Positions 8,551-17,759 are shown, numbered from the stretch's first letter. The stretch is DNA of 50,323 nt from Bacillota bacterium (GCA_014896375.1 JADBKN010000003.1:1-50323), one strand, 5' to 3'. Notes: generated by a model not told the origin, from the sequence alone. Made by a program: numbers and translations.

Positions 8551-8783
8551 GGCCGCGGACGAAGGAACCGGAGGGACGCCCGCCGGCCTTCGAGGTGCGG
8601 AGCGAGTTCGCGGCGGTCGAGGTGTCCCTGGACTTGGAGGGGAACGATCCGCGCCTGCGCGTGCGCGATCTCGAATCCGGCCAGGAACGATGCCTCGACG
8701 CCTTCGTGTTGCGCAGCCTCGCGCTCGCGGACGCGGCCACGCTCCTCGAAGTGTGCCGGCGGACGATCCCCGTGGAGGAGTGA
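8547..8783 (+). CDS. Small protein of the ring-hydroxylating oxygenase operon, function unknown
   Basis: 78 residues starting on ATGA that overlaps the beta-subunit stop. No Cys cluster, transmembrane segment or signal peptide is visible, so it is neither a ferredoxin nor a reductase. The core FEVRSEFAAVEVSLDLEG followed by RLRVRDLESG suggests a small beta-rich fold. Short proteins of this general pattern follow beta subunits in some actinobacterial oxygenase operons, where they carry unreliable names such as 'dihydrodiol dehydrogenase'; this resemblance is from memory and untested. Tight coupling argues that it is a real gene acting with the oxygenase. Confidence 0.65.
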   Translation: MRPRTKEPEGRPPAFEVRSEFAAVEVSLDLEGNDPRLRVRDLESGQERCLDAFVLRSLALADAATLLEVCRRTIPVEE

Positions 8784-8789
8784 CGGGCG

Positions 8790-9583
8790 CTAGGACGCCC
8801 GGGAGAACGCCGCCGTCCCGATGGCGGAGAGCGCGAGGGACAGGCCGGCGAGCACGGCGATATCCGTCCACAGGTCAAAGCGCACGAGCTGGGCGGCGCG
8901 CATCACCTCAAGCACGGGCCCCGTGTAGAGGGCATGCCGCAGCGCGTCCACGCCGTATGTGAGCGGGTCGACGTGCATGAGCGCCCTCATCCACGCCGGC
9001 ACGCGGTCGGTGAGCGGGAACATCGCGCCGCTCAGGAAGAAGAGCGGCATGATGAGGAAGTTCATGAACATCTGGAACCCCTGCATGCTCGTCATGCGCG
9101 ACGCCACCGCCAGCCCGAACGAGGTCAGCGCCAACGAGAGAAGGAAGGCCAGGGCGAGCATCTCGACGACGCCGCCGACGGTGAGGCGGATGCCGGCGAA
9201 GGGCGCCAGCACGAGAAGGATCACCGTCTGCAGCGTGGTGACCGTCGCCCCGCCCAGGGCCTTCCCCAGGGCCACCGCCCAACGGGGCACGGGCGCCACC
9301 AGCACTTCTTTGAGGAAGCCGAACTCGCGATCCCAGATGACGCTGACCGCCGAGAAGATCGAAGTGAAGAGGATGGACATGCCGACGATGCCCGGGTACA
9401 TGAAGGTGACGTAGTCCACCCCGGCCGGCGCCCCGCGGATCCCCATGGTGGCGGAGATGCCCTTGCCGATGATGAGCAGGTAGAGGAGCGGCTGGCCGAC
9501 CATGCCCACGATGCGCTCGCGTTCCCGCACGAACCTCCAGATCTCCCGCAACCAGATGGTGTACATGGCGTTGAGCCCGTTCG

Positions 9584-9587
<4 letters not shown>
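8790..9587 (-). CDS. ABC-2 type exporter, permease subunit (DrrB-like)
   Basis: 265 residues with about six hydrophobic segments and the ABC-2 membrane pattern: an N-terminal WLREIWRFVRERER segment, a central MYPGIVGMSILFTSIF helix and a C-terminal HVDPLTYGVDALRH loop typical of daunorubicin-resistance/multidrug permeases. ATG 9587 overlaps the stop of the ATPase gene (ATGA) and has GGAGG 8 bases upstream, so it is preferred over the in-frame ATG at 9602. It works with the ATPase encoded just before it. The substrate is unknown. The gene ends 7 bases from the convergent operon. Confidence 0.9.
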
Positions 9588-10564
<977 letters not shown>

Positions 10565-10630
10565 GGGGCTTGTCACCTTCTCCGGCCGAATTCGCGATCC
10601 TGGAAGGACGCTGGGGACCACAACCTCACT

Positions 10631-10650
10631 TGTATCACGTGACCGGTACA
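10631..10650. promoter_or_regulatory. Imperfect palindrome between the DinB gene and the ABC exporter
   Basis: A 20-base segment has outer arms TGTATC and GGTACA (one mismatch) around a perfect TCACGTGA core. It lies 67 bases upstream of the preferred exporter start and 5 bases beyond the DinB stop, a plausible operator position for the exporter pair. No regulator gene is adjacent apart from the ArsR remnant at 11179-11343. Confidence 0.3.
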
Positions 10651-10654
10651 GCCG

Positions 10655-11125
10655 TCAGCGTTCGTAGAAGAGCGGCGGCTCGACGCCCAAGAGCCTCAGG
10701 TATATGTACCCCTGGCCCCTGTGGTGGATCTCGTTCTCCAAGGAGTAGAGCAGCCTCTCAAAGTGAGATTGCGGCGGCCCTCCAAAGAACGGGTCGGGCT
10801 CGACCGCCATGAGCCGCTCCACCGTGATGCGCGGCCAGAGCTCACGCGTGCGCGCCCGCACGCGCTCGCACGCAGCGAGGAGAGCCGGCTTCGTCTGCAC
10901 GCCTTCGCAGGTTGGCTGAAACGTCCACTCCCCGGTAGCAATGCCGCGCATGTAGGATTCTTCGATGTCGAGGATTTCCTTGATCATCTCGGCGAACGGC
11001 CGCAGCGGCTCGACGGGACGATAGTGAAAGAGCTTTTCATCAGGAAACGCCTCAATGGTGCGCACCGTGAGGCGCCGGTGGCCATCCAGGATCTCAAGCA
11101 GCGAGGCCGGATGCAAAAGGGACAT
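10655..11125 (-). CDS. DinB/YfiT-like four-helix protein
   Basis: 156 residues of the DinB superfamily, putative metal-dependent thiol transferases or damage-response proteins. The C-terminal helix carries SLENEIHHRGQGYIYLRLLG, the usual His pair of the family, and an N-terminal helix has HRRLTVRTIE. ATG 11125 has a strong AAGGAGG site 9 bases upstream. The ArsR-type remnant lies 53 bases upstream on the same strand; ArsR-DinB pairs are common in Bacillota, so this gene may once have been under that regulator. The substrate is unknown. Confidence 0.85.
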   Translation of the reverse strand: MSLLHPASLLEILDGHRRLTVRTIEAFPDEKLFHYRPVEPLRPFAEMIKEILDIEESYMRGIATGEWTFQPTCEGVQTKPALLAACERVRARTRELWPRITVERLMAVEPDPFFGGPPQSHFERLLYSLENEIHHRGQGYIYLRLLGVEPPLFYER

Positions 11126-11178
11126 GGTGTAAGACCTCCTTGATTTCTTCTTTCTTCACGGATCGCTGACCGACCGTC

Positions 11179-11343
11179 TCACCACCGTGGCGGTTCGCCG
11201 AGTTCCCGTTCGAGCACGCGGGCCACGGTGCGCAACCGGTCATGGTCCAGCCCGTAGTACTTCACCTGGCCCGCCCGTCGCGAGCGCACGAGCCCAGCCG
11301 CCTCGAGCTGCGCAACATGGCGGGAGACGGTACTCGGGTGCAT
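11179..11343 (-). pseudogene. ArsR-family regulator, C-terminal remnant
   Basis: A 54-codon frame from ATG 11343 encodes the recognition helix and wing of an ArsR-type winged helix: MHPSTVSRHVAQLEAAGLVR followed by KYYGL. The N-terminal helices that should precede it (about 35-40 residues) are absent. Upstream in frame there is only RGPFAKALR, then non-ArsR-like sequence and a TAG near 11433. I saw no matching N-terminus in the other frames. The gap to the divergent gene at 11458 is too short for a full regulator. It could be a very short expressed protein, but a decayed gene is more likely. Confidence 0.55.
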
Positions 11344-11457
11344 GCGGAGCGCCTTCGCGAAGGGTCCGCGCCCCTGACGCGCTGGACTCCGATCGCGGGG
11401 AATCAGAGCGCCCGCACGGCGGCCATACTACAGCCGGTCGTCGACGGGAGGGAACCC

Positions 11458-11853
11458 ATGAACCACGACAAGTTCATCGGCGAGGTGCAGCATAAGGCCC
11501 GCTTGGCATCGCGCGGCGAGGCGGAGGCGGCCGTGCGCGCCACCCTGCAGACGCTGGGTGAGCGGTTGACGGAGGGCGCCGCCCGGAACCTAGCGGCGCA
11601 GCTGCCGCGGGAGATCGGCGAATACCTGGAGACGGCGGAACACGGCGAGCGGTTCGGCGTCGACGAGTTCGTCGAACGCGTGAGTATCCGTGAGGGTGCG
11701 GATCCTCCGCGGGCCGCCTATCATGCTCGCGCCGTACTGGATGTGCTGCGCGGCGCCGTCTCCGAGGGGCAGATGGACAAGGTGTTGGCCCAACTGCCGG
11801 AGGAGCTCGACCGGCTCGTGATGGCCGGGCCGGAGGGGGACCTGCGCCTCTGA
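11458..11853 (+). CDS. DUF2267 family protein
   Basis: 131 residues, matching the DUF2267 pattern: MNHDKFIGEVQHKARLASRG, a central TLQTLGERLTEGAARNLAAQ helix and LAAQLPREI/LAQLPEELDRL motifs that look like two related helical units (about 12-60 and 90-120). The function of the family is unknown; members are often seen near stress genes. GGGAGG lies about 6 bases before ATG 11458. It is transcribed alone, divergent from the ArsR remnant and convergent with the isomerase gene at 11879. Confidence 0.85.
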   Translation: MNHDKFIGEVQHKARLASRGEAEAAVRATLQTLGERLTEGAARNLAAQLPREIGEYLETAEHGERFGVDEFVERVSIREGADPPRAAYHARAVLDVLRGAVSEGQMDKVLAQLPEELDRLVMAGPEGDLRL

Positions 11854-11878
11854 ACAGCGGTCCCGGAGCGGCGGCGCG

Positions 11879-12769
11879 CTAGGCGGTCACCACGACCGGC
11901 GCGACGGCCCGCCAGGCCGCCTGCACGCGGGCGAACATCTCCCCGGCCCGCTCCGGGTATGAGAGAAAGGCGAAGCGCTCCGGGGAATCCATCAGCGCGC
12001 GATACACCGGCACCGCTCCCGAGTCCAGGCCCGGCAGGGCGCCGGCCCGCAGGCACCGCACCGCGACCGCGCCGTAGCGCGGGTTGGGTGAGAGCATCCA
12101 GCCGCCGAGGCCGTCGTCCAGCACGTACACGGCCGCGCCGCGCGCCGCGCGCATGGGGCCGTAGAGGGACTCAAAGCCGTCGCTCACCCAGTTGCACATC
12201 ACCAGCCAGCCGTCACCCGCGTTGACCGTCACGTGCCCGTAACCGGGCGGGATCACGACCACGTCCCCCGGACCGGCCTCCACGAGCACCACCTCCCGCG
12301 GGCGTCCGGCTTCCCCGGAGGCGGCCGGGGAACTCTCCTGCAGGAGGTAGAGCGCGCGGCCGCAGATCACCTGGTAGATCTCCGGATACGTGACGCCCGT
12401 CCCGGCCTTCAGCGGGTGGTCATGGCCCGCCGTCTTGATGCGCTCGCGCCCGGCCACGCCCGGCCGCACCACCGTCAGGTCGTACCGCAGCCGCCACGCT
12501 CCGGCGCGCCGGCGCACGTCGGCCGAGCCGACGTCGCGGTACATCACGTACCACTCCTCCGGCCCATCGGCCGCGGGGTCGGCGAGGACCGGGCGCATCT
12601 CCTCCAGCCGGCGTGCAGAGACGGAGCCCACGCTCACGCCCTGTGGAAACTCGAGATGCCCGGTGTGCTCATCCAGCGTCAGCGGAAATCCGGCGGCCGT
12701 ATCCAGCGACACGCGGCTCACGGTCTTCTCATCCTCCAGCGCCAGGCTTGAACTTCCAGAACCATCCAT
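11879..12769 (-). CDS. Cupin-type (archaeal-like) glucose-6-phosphate isomerase
   Basis: 296 residues. The central cupin carries metal ligands in order: GHDHPLKAGTGVTYPEIYQV (His, His, Glu) and PPGYGHVTVN (His). The N-terminal part (GFPLTLDEHTGHLEF) also matches the cupin phosphoglucose isomerases best known from Thermococcales and some bacteria. It would interconvert glucose-6-phosphate and fructose-6-phosphate with a bound metal. At 296 residues it is longer than the roughly 190-residue archaeal enzymes because of a C-terminal extension after the cupin. ATG 12769 is 53 bases after the thioredoxin-like gene; the ribosome site (GGAGGAAGG) is rather far upstream, so the start is not certain. 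Confidence 0.75.
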   Translation of the reverse strand: MDGSGSSSLALEDEKTVSRVSLDTAAGFPLTLDEHTGHLEFPQGVSVGSVSARRLEEMRPVLADPAADGPEEWYVMYRDVGSADVRRRAGAWRLRYDLTVVRPGVAGRERIKTAGHDHPLKAGTGVTYPEIYQVICGRALYLLQESSPAASGEAGRPREVVLVEAGPGDVVVIPPGYGHVTVNAGDGWLVMCNWVSDGFESLYGPMRAARGAAVYVLDDGLGGWMLSPNPRYGAVAVRCLRAGALPGLDSGAVPVYRALMDSPERFAFLSYPERAGEMFARVQAAWRAVAPVVVTA

Positions 12770-12822
12770 TCGCGGCCGCCGGCCTTCCTCCTCCAGGCGG
12801 CGGCCCCGTTCCGGCGGGCGCC

Positions 12823-14199
12823 TCAGCCGCCAGGGAGGAGCCGCAGCCAGCCGCCGCCCGCGTCCACCGCGCCGAACGGCGCCGGCGCCTTCCCGGAGGC
12901 CGGCCGCAGGTAGATATCGCCGTTCGGCGCGAGCGCCCAGACGCCGTCGGCGTCGATGATCGCGGCGGCGAAGCGGCGCGCCGGGCTGCCAGGCAGCGGC
13001 GCCGCCTGGCGGAGATCGCCCTGCGCCGACCACACGCCGCCATCGGTAGCCAGAGCGACCGTCCCGCCGGCCCCTGCAGCGAGTCCGGACGCCTGCAGCG
13101 GCTGCTCCTCGCGAAGGATGTCCATCGGGGAGCTCCACGCGCGCAGGTCCATCCTCTGCTGCGTGAAGCCGGCATCCTCCCATGTGCGGCCGGCGTCGGC
13201 GGTGCGGAAGACGCCGACGCCCGTCGCCGCGAGCCCGCGGCCGTCCACGGTGAAGATGAGCGCGCGCGGCGCGTCCGGCAGGGCGGCCGCATGAGCGATG
13301 CGCCGCCAGGCCTCCTTCCGGGCCGCGTCCTGAAGCGGCGCCACCCAGAGGCCGCTCTCCGTCCAGGCCGCCAGGTGGTCTGCGTCGATCCACAGCGCGG
13401 CCGCGGCCACCGGACCCGCCAGACCGGCCGCTTCAGGCCGGCCGCCCGCCAGCCCGACCCACAGGCGGCCGCCGGCCACGGCCGCCACCGGCGCGCCGCC
13501 GGGGCCGGACACGAGCTGCGTCACCGGGCCGGGCGGCGCGGGCGCCTGCGTCCAGGTGCGGCCGGCATCGGCGCTTGTGAAGAGGCCGCGGTCCGTCCCC
13601 ACCCAGAGCCGCGACCCGCTCCGCGCGAGGGAGAGCGCGCGGTCGCCCGCGGCCACGGGCGGCACGCCCCGGCCGTCGATGGAGCGGCCCGTGGCCCGGG
13701 CGTAGAGGGTCTGCAGGTCCTCGAAAGAAAGTCCGCCCGCCACATGTGCCCTCGCCGTGCCGGACTCGTCCAGCACCCACGTCTCCGGCACGCCCGTGAG
13801 CCGGTAGGCGCGCGCGACGGCGCCGTCGGCGTCGCGCACGACGGGGTAGGCGTCGCCGAAGCGCTGCACAAAGGGGCGCACGGCCGACCACGGTTCGCGC
13901 CAGTCGATGCCCACGACGCTCACGCGGTCCCCGTAGCGCCGCGCGAAGGCCTGGAGCGCCGGCGCCTCCACGGCGCACACATCGCACCAGCTGGCGAAGA
14001 AGTTGAGCACGACGGGCCGGCCGCGCAAGGCTGCGAGGCTCAGCCGGCCCCCGTCCATGGCGGGCAGCGTCCACTCGGGCGCCGGCCGGCCCACGGCGGC
14101 GCGGCTCTCCTGGGCCTGCCCGTACGCGAACACGGCGAAGGCTGTGACGAGCAGCACGGCCGCCACGGCCCAACGCCATGCGCGCGCTGCTCCCTTCAC
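12823..14199 (-). CDS. Membrane-anchored TlpA/ResA-like thioredoxin fused to an Asp-box beta-propeller-like domain
   Basis: 458 residues. An N-terminal signal anchor spans about 8-28. Residues 35-165 are a TlpA/AhpC-type thioredoxin domain with the redox pair WCDVC (Cys72, Cys75) and the cis-Pro loop TGVPETWVLD. The rest (about 185-455) has Asp-box repeats SADAGRTW (209-216) and TADAGRTW (333-340) plus repeated GxLW-type strands, as in sialidase/BNR or photosystem-assembly-like propellers. It probably acts outside the membrane as a thiol reductase for heme or cytochrome maturation, suggested by overlap (ATGA) with hemY. Why a propeller is attached is unknown; I know of no standard protein with this order. 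Confidence 0.8.
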   Translation of the reverse strand: MKGAARAWRWAVAAVLLVTAFAVFAYGQAQESRAAVGRPAPEWTLPAMDGGRLSLAALRGRPVVLNFFASWCDVCAVEAPALQAFARRYGDRVSVVGIDWREPWSAVRPFVQRFGDAYPVVRDADGAVARAYRLTGVPETWVLDESGTARAHVAGGLSFEDLQTLYARATGRSIDGRGVPPVAAGDRALSLARSGSRLWVGTDRGLFTSADAGRTWTQAPAPPGPVTQLVSGPGGAPVAAVAGGRLWVGLAGGRPEAAGLAGPVAAAALWIDADHLAAWTESGLWVAPLQDAARKEAWRRIAHAAALPDAPRALIFTVDGRGLAATGVGVFRTADAGRTWEDAGFTQQRMDLRAWSSPMDILREEQPLQASGLAAGAGGTVALATDGGVWSAQGDLRQAAPLPGSPARRFAAAIIDADGVWALAPNGDIYLRPASGKAPAPFGAVDAGGGWLRLLPGG

Positions 14200-15680
14200 G
14201 CGCGCACCACCGCCCCGCGCCGCAGGTGCGCCGCCACGGCCTCCGCGGCCGCGCGCCCGCCGGCCACCACGTCCGGCAGACCCACGCCGCGGTAGGCCGC
14301 GCCGGCCAGGGCGAGCCCCGGGTGCGCCGCAAGCGCTGCCTCCGCGGCCGCCACGCGCTCCAAGTGGCCGACGTCATACTGCGGCAGGGCCTCCGGCCAG
14401 CGGAAGACCGCGTGCCAGCGCGGCGCGGCCGCGATGCCCATGAGCGCGCGCAGGTCCGCGCGCACGGCCGCGAGGAGCGCGTCGTCGCCGAGCTTCAGGG
14501 CCGCCTCGTCGTCCCGCCGGCCGGTGAAGACCCGCAGGAGGGCGGTGTCCGGCGGCGCGGTGTGCGGCCACTTGCTGGAGAGCCAGGTGCAGGCGCTGAT
14601 CGTCTTTCTCTCGGCCCGCGGCACGAGGAAGCCGGTGCCGTCGAGATCCATGGGGACGTCCCGTCGCTCATAGGCGAGCGCCACGGCCAGGGTGGAGGCG
14701 TAGGGCACGGCAGCGAGCGCCGCCGCCGCGTCCGGCGCGAGGCGCTCCACGAGCCGCGCGGCGGCGAAGGACGGCACGGCCAGGATGACGGCCGCGAAGG
14801 CCTCGCGCGCGCCGTCCGCGAGCTCCAAGGCGTATCCCCCGCGCGCCGCGGGAAGGAGGCGCACCGCGGGCGCGTGCGTGAGGAGGCGCACCCCGCCCTC
14901 CGCCAGCGCCGCAGCGGCCCTTTCGACGGCCTGGTAGAGCCCCCGCCGCAAGGTGAGGAACGGGCTGGCGGCCGGCGTGCCGCCGCGCGCCGCCGCCCCC
15001 TGCCCCGCCGCGCGCCGCGCCGCGCGCCGTGCGAGGGCGATCCAGCTGCCCTGAAAGCGCCCACCCCAGAGTTCCGGCTGCACGGCCCGCGCGCTCAGCC
15101 GGTCCAGCGAGGCCGCGTGGATGCCGGCGAGGAGCGGTTCGGCCACGTACTCCACCCAGGCGTCACCGAAGCGCCGGCGCAGGAGCCCGCCGAGCGCGGC
15201 GTCCTCAACCGAGCCGTGCGACGGGACGATGTCGCCCGGCTCCCAGCCTCGCGGCCAGGCGCGGTCGAGGAGCACCCGCTCCGCCTCCTCGCGCCGCAGG
15301 AGGCGGCTCCGAAAGAGCGCGGCATAGCTTGTGGGGACGATGCCGCGCAGGCCCTCCGGCAGCCGGTGCAGCCGGCCGTCTCGAGCCACGTACGCATGGC
15401 GCCGCGGCCCCATGCCGCGCAGCTCCCCCTCCAGGCCCAGCTCGGAAAGCCAGGCGCGCATCGCCGGCTTCGCCGCGAGGAACGAATCCGGCCCCGCCTC
15501 CACGACGAGCCCCCGCTCCCGCAGCGTGAACACCTTGCCTCCCAGGCGCGCCCCCGCCTCAAGCACCGTCACGTCCAATGGAAGGCCGTGCTCCTGAGCG
15601 AGCTGCAAAAGCCGCCAGGCCGCGCTCAACCCGGCGAGGCCGCCGCCGACGACCGCGACCTTCCAGCCGCTCTCACGCAC
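14196..15680 (-). CDS. hemY: Coproporphyrinogen/protoporphyrinogen oxidase (HemY/CgoX)
   Basis: 494 residues. The FAD-binding Rossmann motif VAVVGGGLAGLSAAWRLL lies near the N-terminus. GPDSFLAAKPAMRAWLSELGL and the C-terminal ALAGAAYRGVGLPDVVAGGR are diagnostic of oxygen-dependent HemY. In Bacillota this enzyme oxidises coproporphyrinogen III to coproporphyrin III. The GTG at 15680 has GGGAGG upstream and overlaps the hemH stop; the frame stays open far into hemH, but that part is antisense to nothing useful and is not protein-like. The stop overlaps the thioredoxin-fusion start. It is cotranscribed with hemE and hemH. Confidence 0.92.
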   Translation of the reverse strand: MRESGWKVAVVGGGLAGLSAAWRLLQLAQEHGLPLDVTVLEAGARLGGKVFTLRERGLVVEAGPDSFLAAKPAMRAWLSELGLEGELRGMGPRRHAYVARDGRLHRLPEGLRGIVPTSYAALFRSRLLRREEAERVLLDRAWPRGWEPGDIVPSHGSVEDAALGGLLRRRFGDAWVEYVAEPLLAGIHAASLDRLSARAVQPELWGGRFQGSWIALARRAARRAAGQGAAARGGTPAASPFLTLRRGLYQAVERAAAALAEGGVRLLTHAPAVRLLPAARGGYALELADGAREAFAAVILAVPSFAAARLVERLAPDAAAALAAVPYASTLAVALAYERRDVPMDLDGTGFLVPRAERKTISACTWLSSKWPHTAPPDTALLRVFTGRRDDEAALKLGDDALLAAVRADLRALMGIAAAPRWHAVFRWPEALPQYDVGHLERVAAAEAALAAHPGLALAGAAYRGVGLPDVVAGGRAAAEAVAAHLRRGAVVRA

Positions 15681-16713
15681 CGGCCTCGCCTCCCGCGCCG
15701 GGACCGGCGCCCGCTTCACCCTCCGCACCGCGCCCGTCGCCGCCCGCGGACGCCGCCGCGCCGGCCGCGCCGGCCGCGCCGGCCGCGCGCGCCCGCCGCT
15801 GCACGGCGTCCGCAAGAGCCTCGATGAACGCCGGGTCGTCGTTGAGCGAGGCCGTGCGCGCGAAGGCCACACCCAGCTCCCGCGCCAGCTGCGCGCACTC
15901 CACGTCGATGTCGTACAGCACCTCAAGGTGGTCGGCGACGAAACCGGCCGGACAGATGATGATCGCCCGCGCGCCGGCCGCCGCCTCCTCCCGCATGCGC
16001 TCCAGCACGTCCGGACCCAGCCAGGGGACGGCCCGCCGCCCCGCGCTCTGGTAGGCCGTGGACCAGCGCGAGAGCACGGCGCGCGCGGCAACCCCGCGCG
16101 CCATCTCCTCCAGCTGCGCCGGGTATGGGTCGCCCTCAGCCGCGACGGCCGCCGGCAGGCTGTGGGCGGTGAAGATCACGGACGCCGCGCCCGGACCGTC
16201 CGCCGGCGCGCCGAGCCGCGCCAGCGCGCCGCGCACGCGCGCCGCAAGCACGTCGAGAAAGGCCGGCTCGTCGTGCCAGCTGGGCACAAGCTCCACCTCC
16301 GGCGCCCCCGCCACGCGCCGCCGCGCCTCCTCGATGCGCTCCGCGTACTCCCCCACACTGCGCCGGGAATACTGCGGGGCCATGACCACGCCGATCGCGC
16401 GCCGGACACCGTCGGCCGCCATGGCGCGCACGGCCTCCTCGATCCGCGGGTGCCAGTGCTTCATCCCCACGTATGGGCGCACCTCACCCAGCCCGCGCCG
16501 CGCGAGCGCCTGCGCCAGCGCGCGCGCCTGGCGCTCCGTGATCTCGGTGAGCGGTGAGCGGCCGCCGATCGCCCGGTAGCGCGCCTTCAACTCCTCAAGA
16601 AGCTCCGGCGGCGGCGCCTGGCCGCCGCGGATGTCGCGGTAGTACGGTTCGATCTCGTCCTCGTGCGACGGCGTTCCGTAGGCCAGCACGAGCACCCCGA
16701 GCCTCTCCATCAT
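15673..16713 (-). CDS. hemH: Ferrochelatase (coproporphyrin/protoporphyrin type, HemH/CpfC)
   Basis: 346 residues. It begins LGVLVLAYGTPSHEDEIEPY, and the metal-site His lies in FTAHSLP, with the acidic partner in CPAGFVADHLEVLYDID, as in B. subtilis HemH. It inserts Fe2+ into the porphyrin ring; in Bacillota the substrate is usually coproporphyrin III, which then needs ChdC/HemQ, not seen here. ATG 16713 overlaps the hemE stop (a second ATG follows at 16710). The last 35-40 residues are an Ala/Gly-rich tail encoded partly by a tandem 9-base repeat and look dispensable. Confidence 0.93.
   Translation of the reverse strand: MMERLGVLVLAYGTPSHEDEIEPYYRDIRGGQAPPPELLEELKARYRAIGGRSPLTEITERQARALAQALARRGLGEVRPYVGMKHWHPRIEEAVRAMAADGVRRAIGVVMAPQYSRRSVGEYAERIEEARRRVAGAPEVELVPSWHDEPAFLDVLAARVRGALARLGAPADGPGAASVIFTAHSLPAAVAAEGDPYPAQLEEMARGVAARAVLSRWSTAYQSAGRRAVPWLGPDVLERMREEAAAGARAIIICPAGFVADHLEVLYDIDVECAQLARELGVAFARTASLNDDPAFIEALADAVQRRARAAGAAGAAGAAASAGGDGRGAEGEAGAGPGAGGEAGA
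15761..15787. repeat. Three tandem 9-base repeats in the 3' end of hemH
   Basis: CCGGCCGCG occurs three times head to tail and encodes Ala-Ala-Gly units in the low-complexity tail of ferrochelatase. It is in frame (9 bases), so copy-number slippage would change tail length without breaking the protein. Confidence 0.8.
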
Positions 16714-17759
16714 CCGCTTCCCTTCCCGTGCACGAGCTCCACCACGCGTTTCAGCACGGCCGGATCCGTCTCCGGCAGCACGCCGTGGCCGAGGTTGAAG
16801 ATGTGCGGCCCGCCGGATCCCTCGGCGAGAATGGCCTCCACCTGCCGCGCGATCTCGTCCCACGGCGCGAGGAGCGCGACCGGGTCGAGGTTGCCCTGCA
16901 GGGGGACGCCGCCGAGCCGCCGGCGCGCGACGTCCAACGGCACGCGCCAGTCGACGCTGACGACATCGGCGCCCACGGCCCCGAAGCGCTCAAGGAGCGC
17001 CCCGCCGTTCGCGGAGAAGAGGATGCGCGGCACCCCGAGCGGCCGCAGCGCCTCAAAGAGGCGTTCCATGTGCGGGCGCACGTAGCGGTCGTAGTCACGC
17101 GGGGCGAGCGCGCCCGCCCAGCTGTCGAAGACCTGCACGGCCGCCGCGCCCGCCCGCACTTGGGCCGTGAGGTAGGCGGCCATCGCGCCCGTGAGGGTGG
17201 AGAGCAGCGCGTGCCACACGTCCGGCCGGCCGTACATGAGTTTCTTCGTCTCGCGCTGGTCGCGCGACGGGCCGCCCTCCACAAGGTAGCTCGCCAGCGT
17301 GAAGGGCGCCCCGCTGAAGCCGATGAGCGGCACATCCAACTCCGCCTTCAGGCGCTCCACGGTCTCAAGCACGAAGGGCACGTCGCGCTCCGGTTCCAGC
17401 GTGCGCAGGGCTGCCACCGCCCGCGCGTCGCGCAGCGGCTCCGCCACCACCGGGCCGACCCCCTCGCGGATCTCGAAGCGCACGCCCATCGGCTCCAACG
17501 GCACCATGATGTCGGAGAAGAGGATGGCCGCGTCCACGCCGAGCTGTTCCACGGGCAGTTTCGTCACCGTGGCGCAGAGCGACGGCTGCCGGCAGATGTC
17601 GAGGAGCGAATGCCGCCTGCGCAATTCGCGGTACTCGGGCTGATAGCGCCCGGCCTGGCGCATGAACCAGACCGGCACGCGGCCGTCCGCGCGCCCGCGG
17701 CACACGCGCAAGAACACGTCGTTCAGCTCGCGCGCACCTCCCCAACGACCGTACCACAT
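16710..17759 (-). CDS. hemE: Uroporphyrinogen decarboxylase
   Basis: 349 residues from ATG 17759. The two family signatures are present: PVWFMRQAGRYQPEYR near the N-terminus and the SGAPFTLASYLVEGG region in the middle. It removes four carboxyl groups from uroporphyrinogen III to give coproporphyrinogen III, feeding HemY and HemH encoded next. The start is ambiguous: GGGGAGGTG lies inside this reading frame, 8 bases before a CTG at 17726, which would give 338 residues and a family-like N-terminus (LNDVFLR). The frame is open to 17882, but that part overlaps the divergent lipoprotein leader. It is first in a tightly coupled heme operon. Confidence 0.92.
   Translation of the reverse strand: MWYGRWGGARELNDVFLRVCRGRADGRVPVWFMRQAGRYQPEYRELRRRHSLLDICRQPSLCATVTKLPVEQLGVDAAILFSDIMVPLEPMGVRFEIREGVGPVVAEPLRDARAVAALRTLEPERDVPFVLETVERLKAELDVPLIGFSGAPFTLASYLVEGGPSRDQRETKKLMYGRPDVWHALLSTLTGAMAAYLTAQVRAGAAAVQVFDSWAGALAPRDYDRYVRPHMERLFEALRPLGVPRILFSANGGALLERFGAVGADVVSVDWRVPLDVARRRLGGVPLQGNLDPVALLAPWDEIARQVEAILAEGSGGPHIFNLGHGVLPETDPAVLKRVVELVHGKGSG

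Noticed and set aside
12613..14295. 560-codon plus-strand frame over the isomerase and thioredoxin-fusion genes
   Set aside because: The minus strand encodes WCDVC, Asp boxes and cupin ligands. The plus-strand frame is shadow composition.
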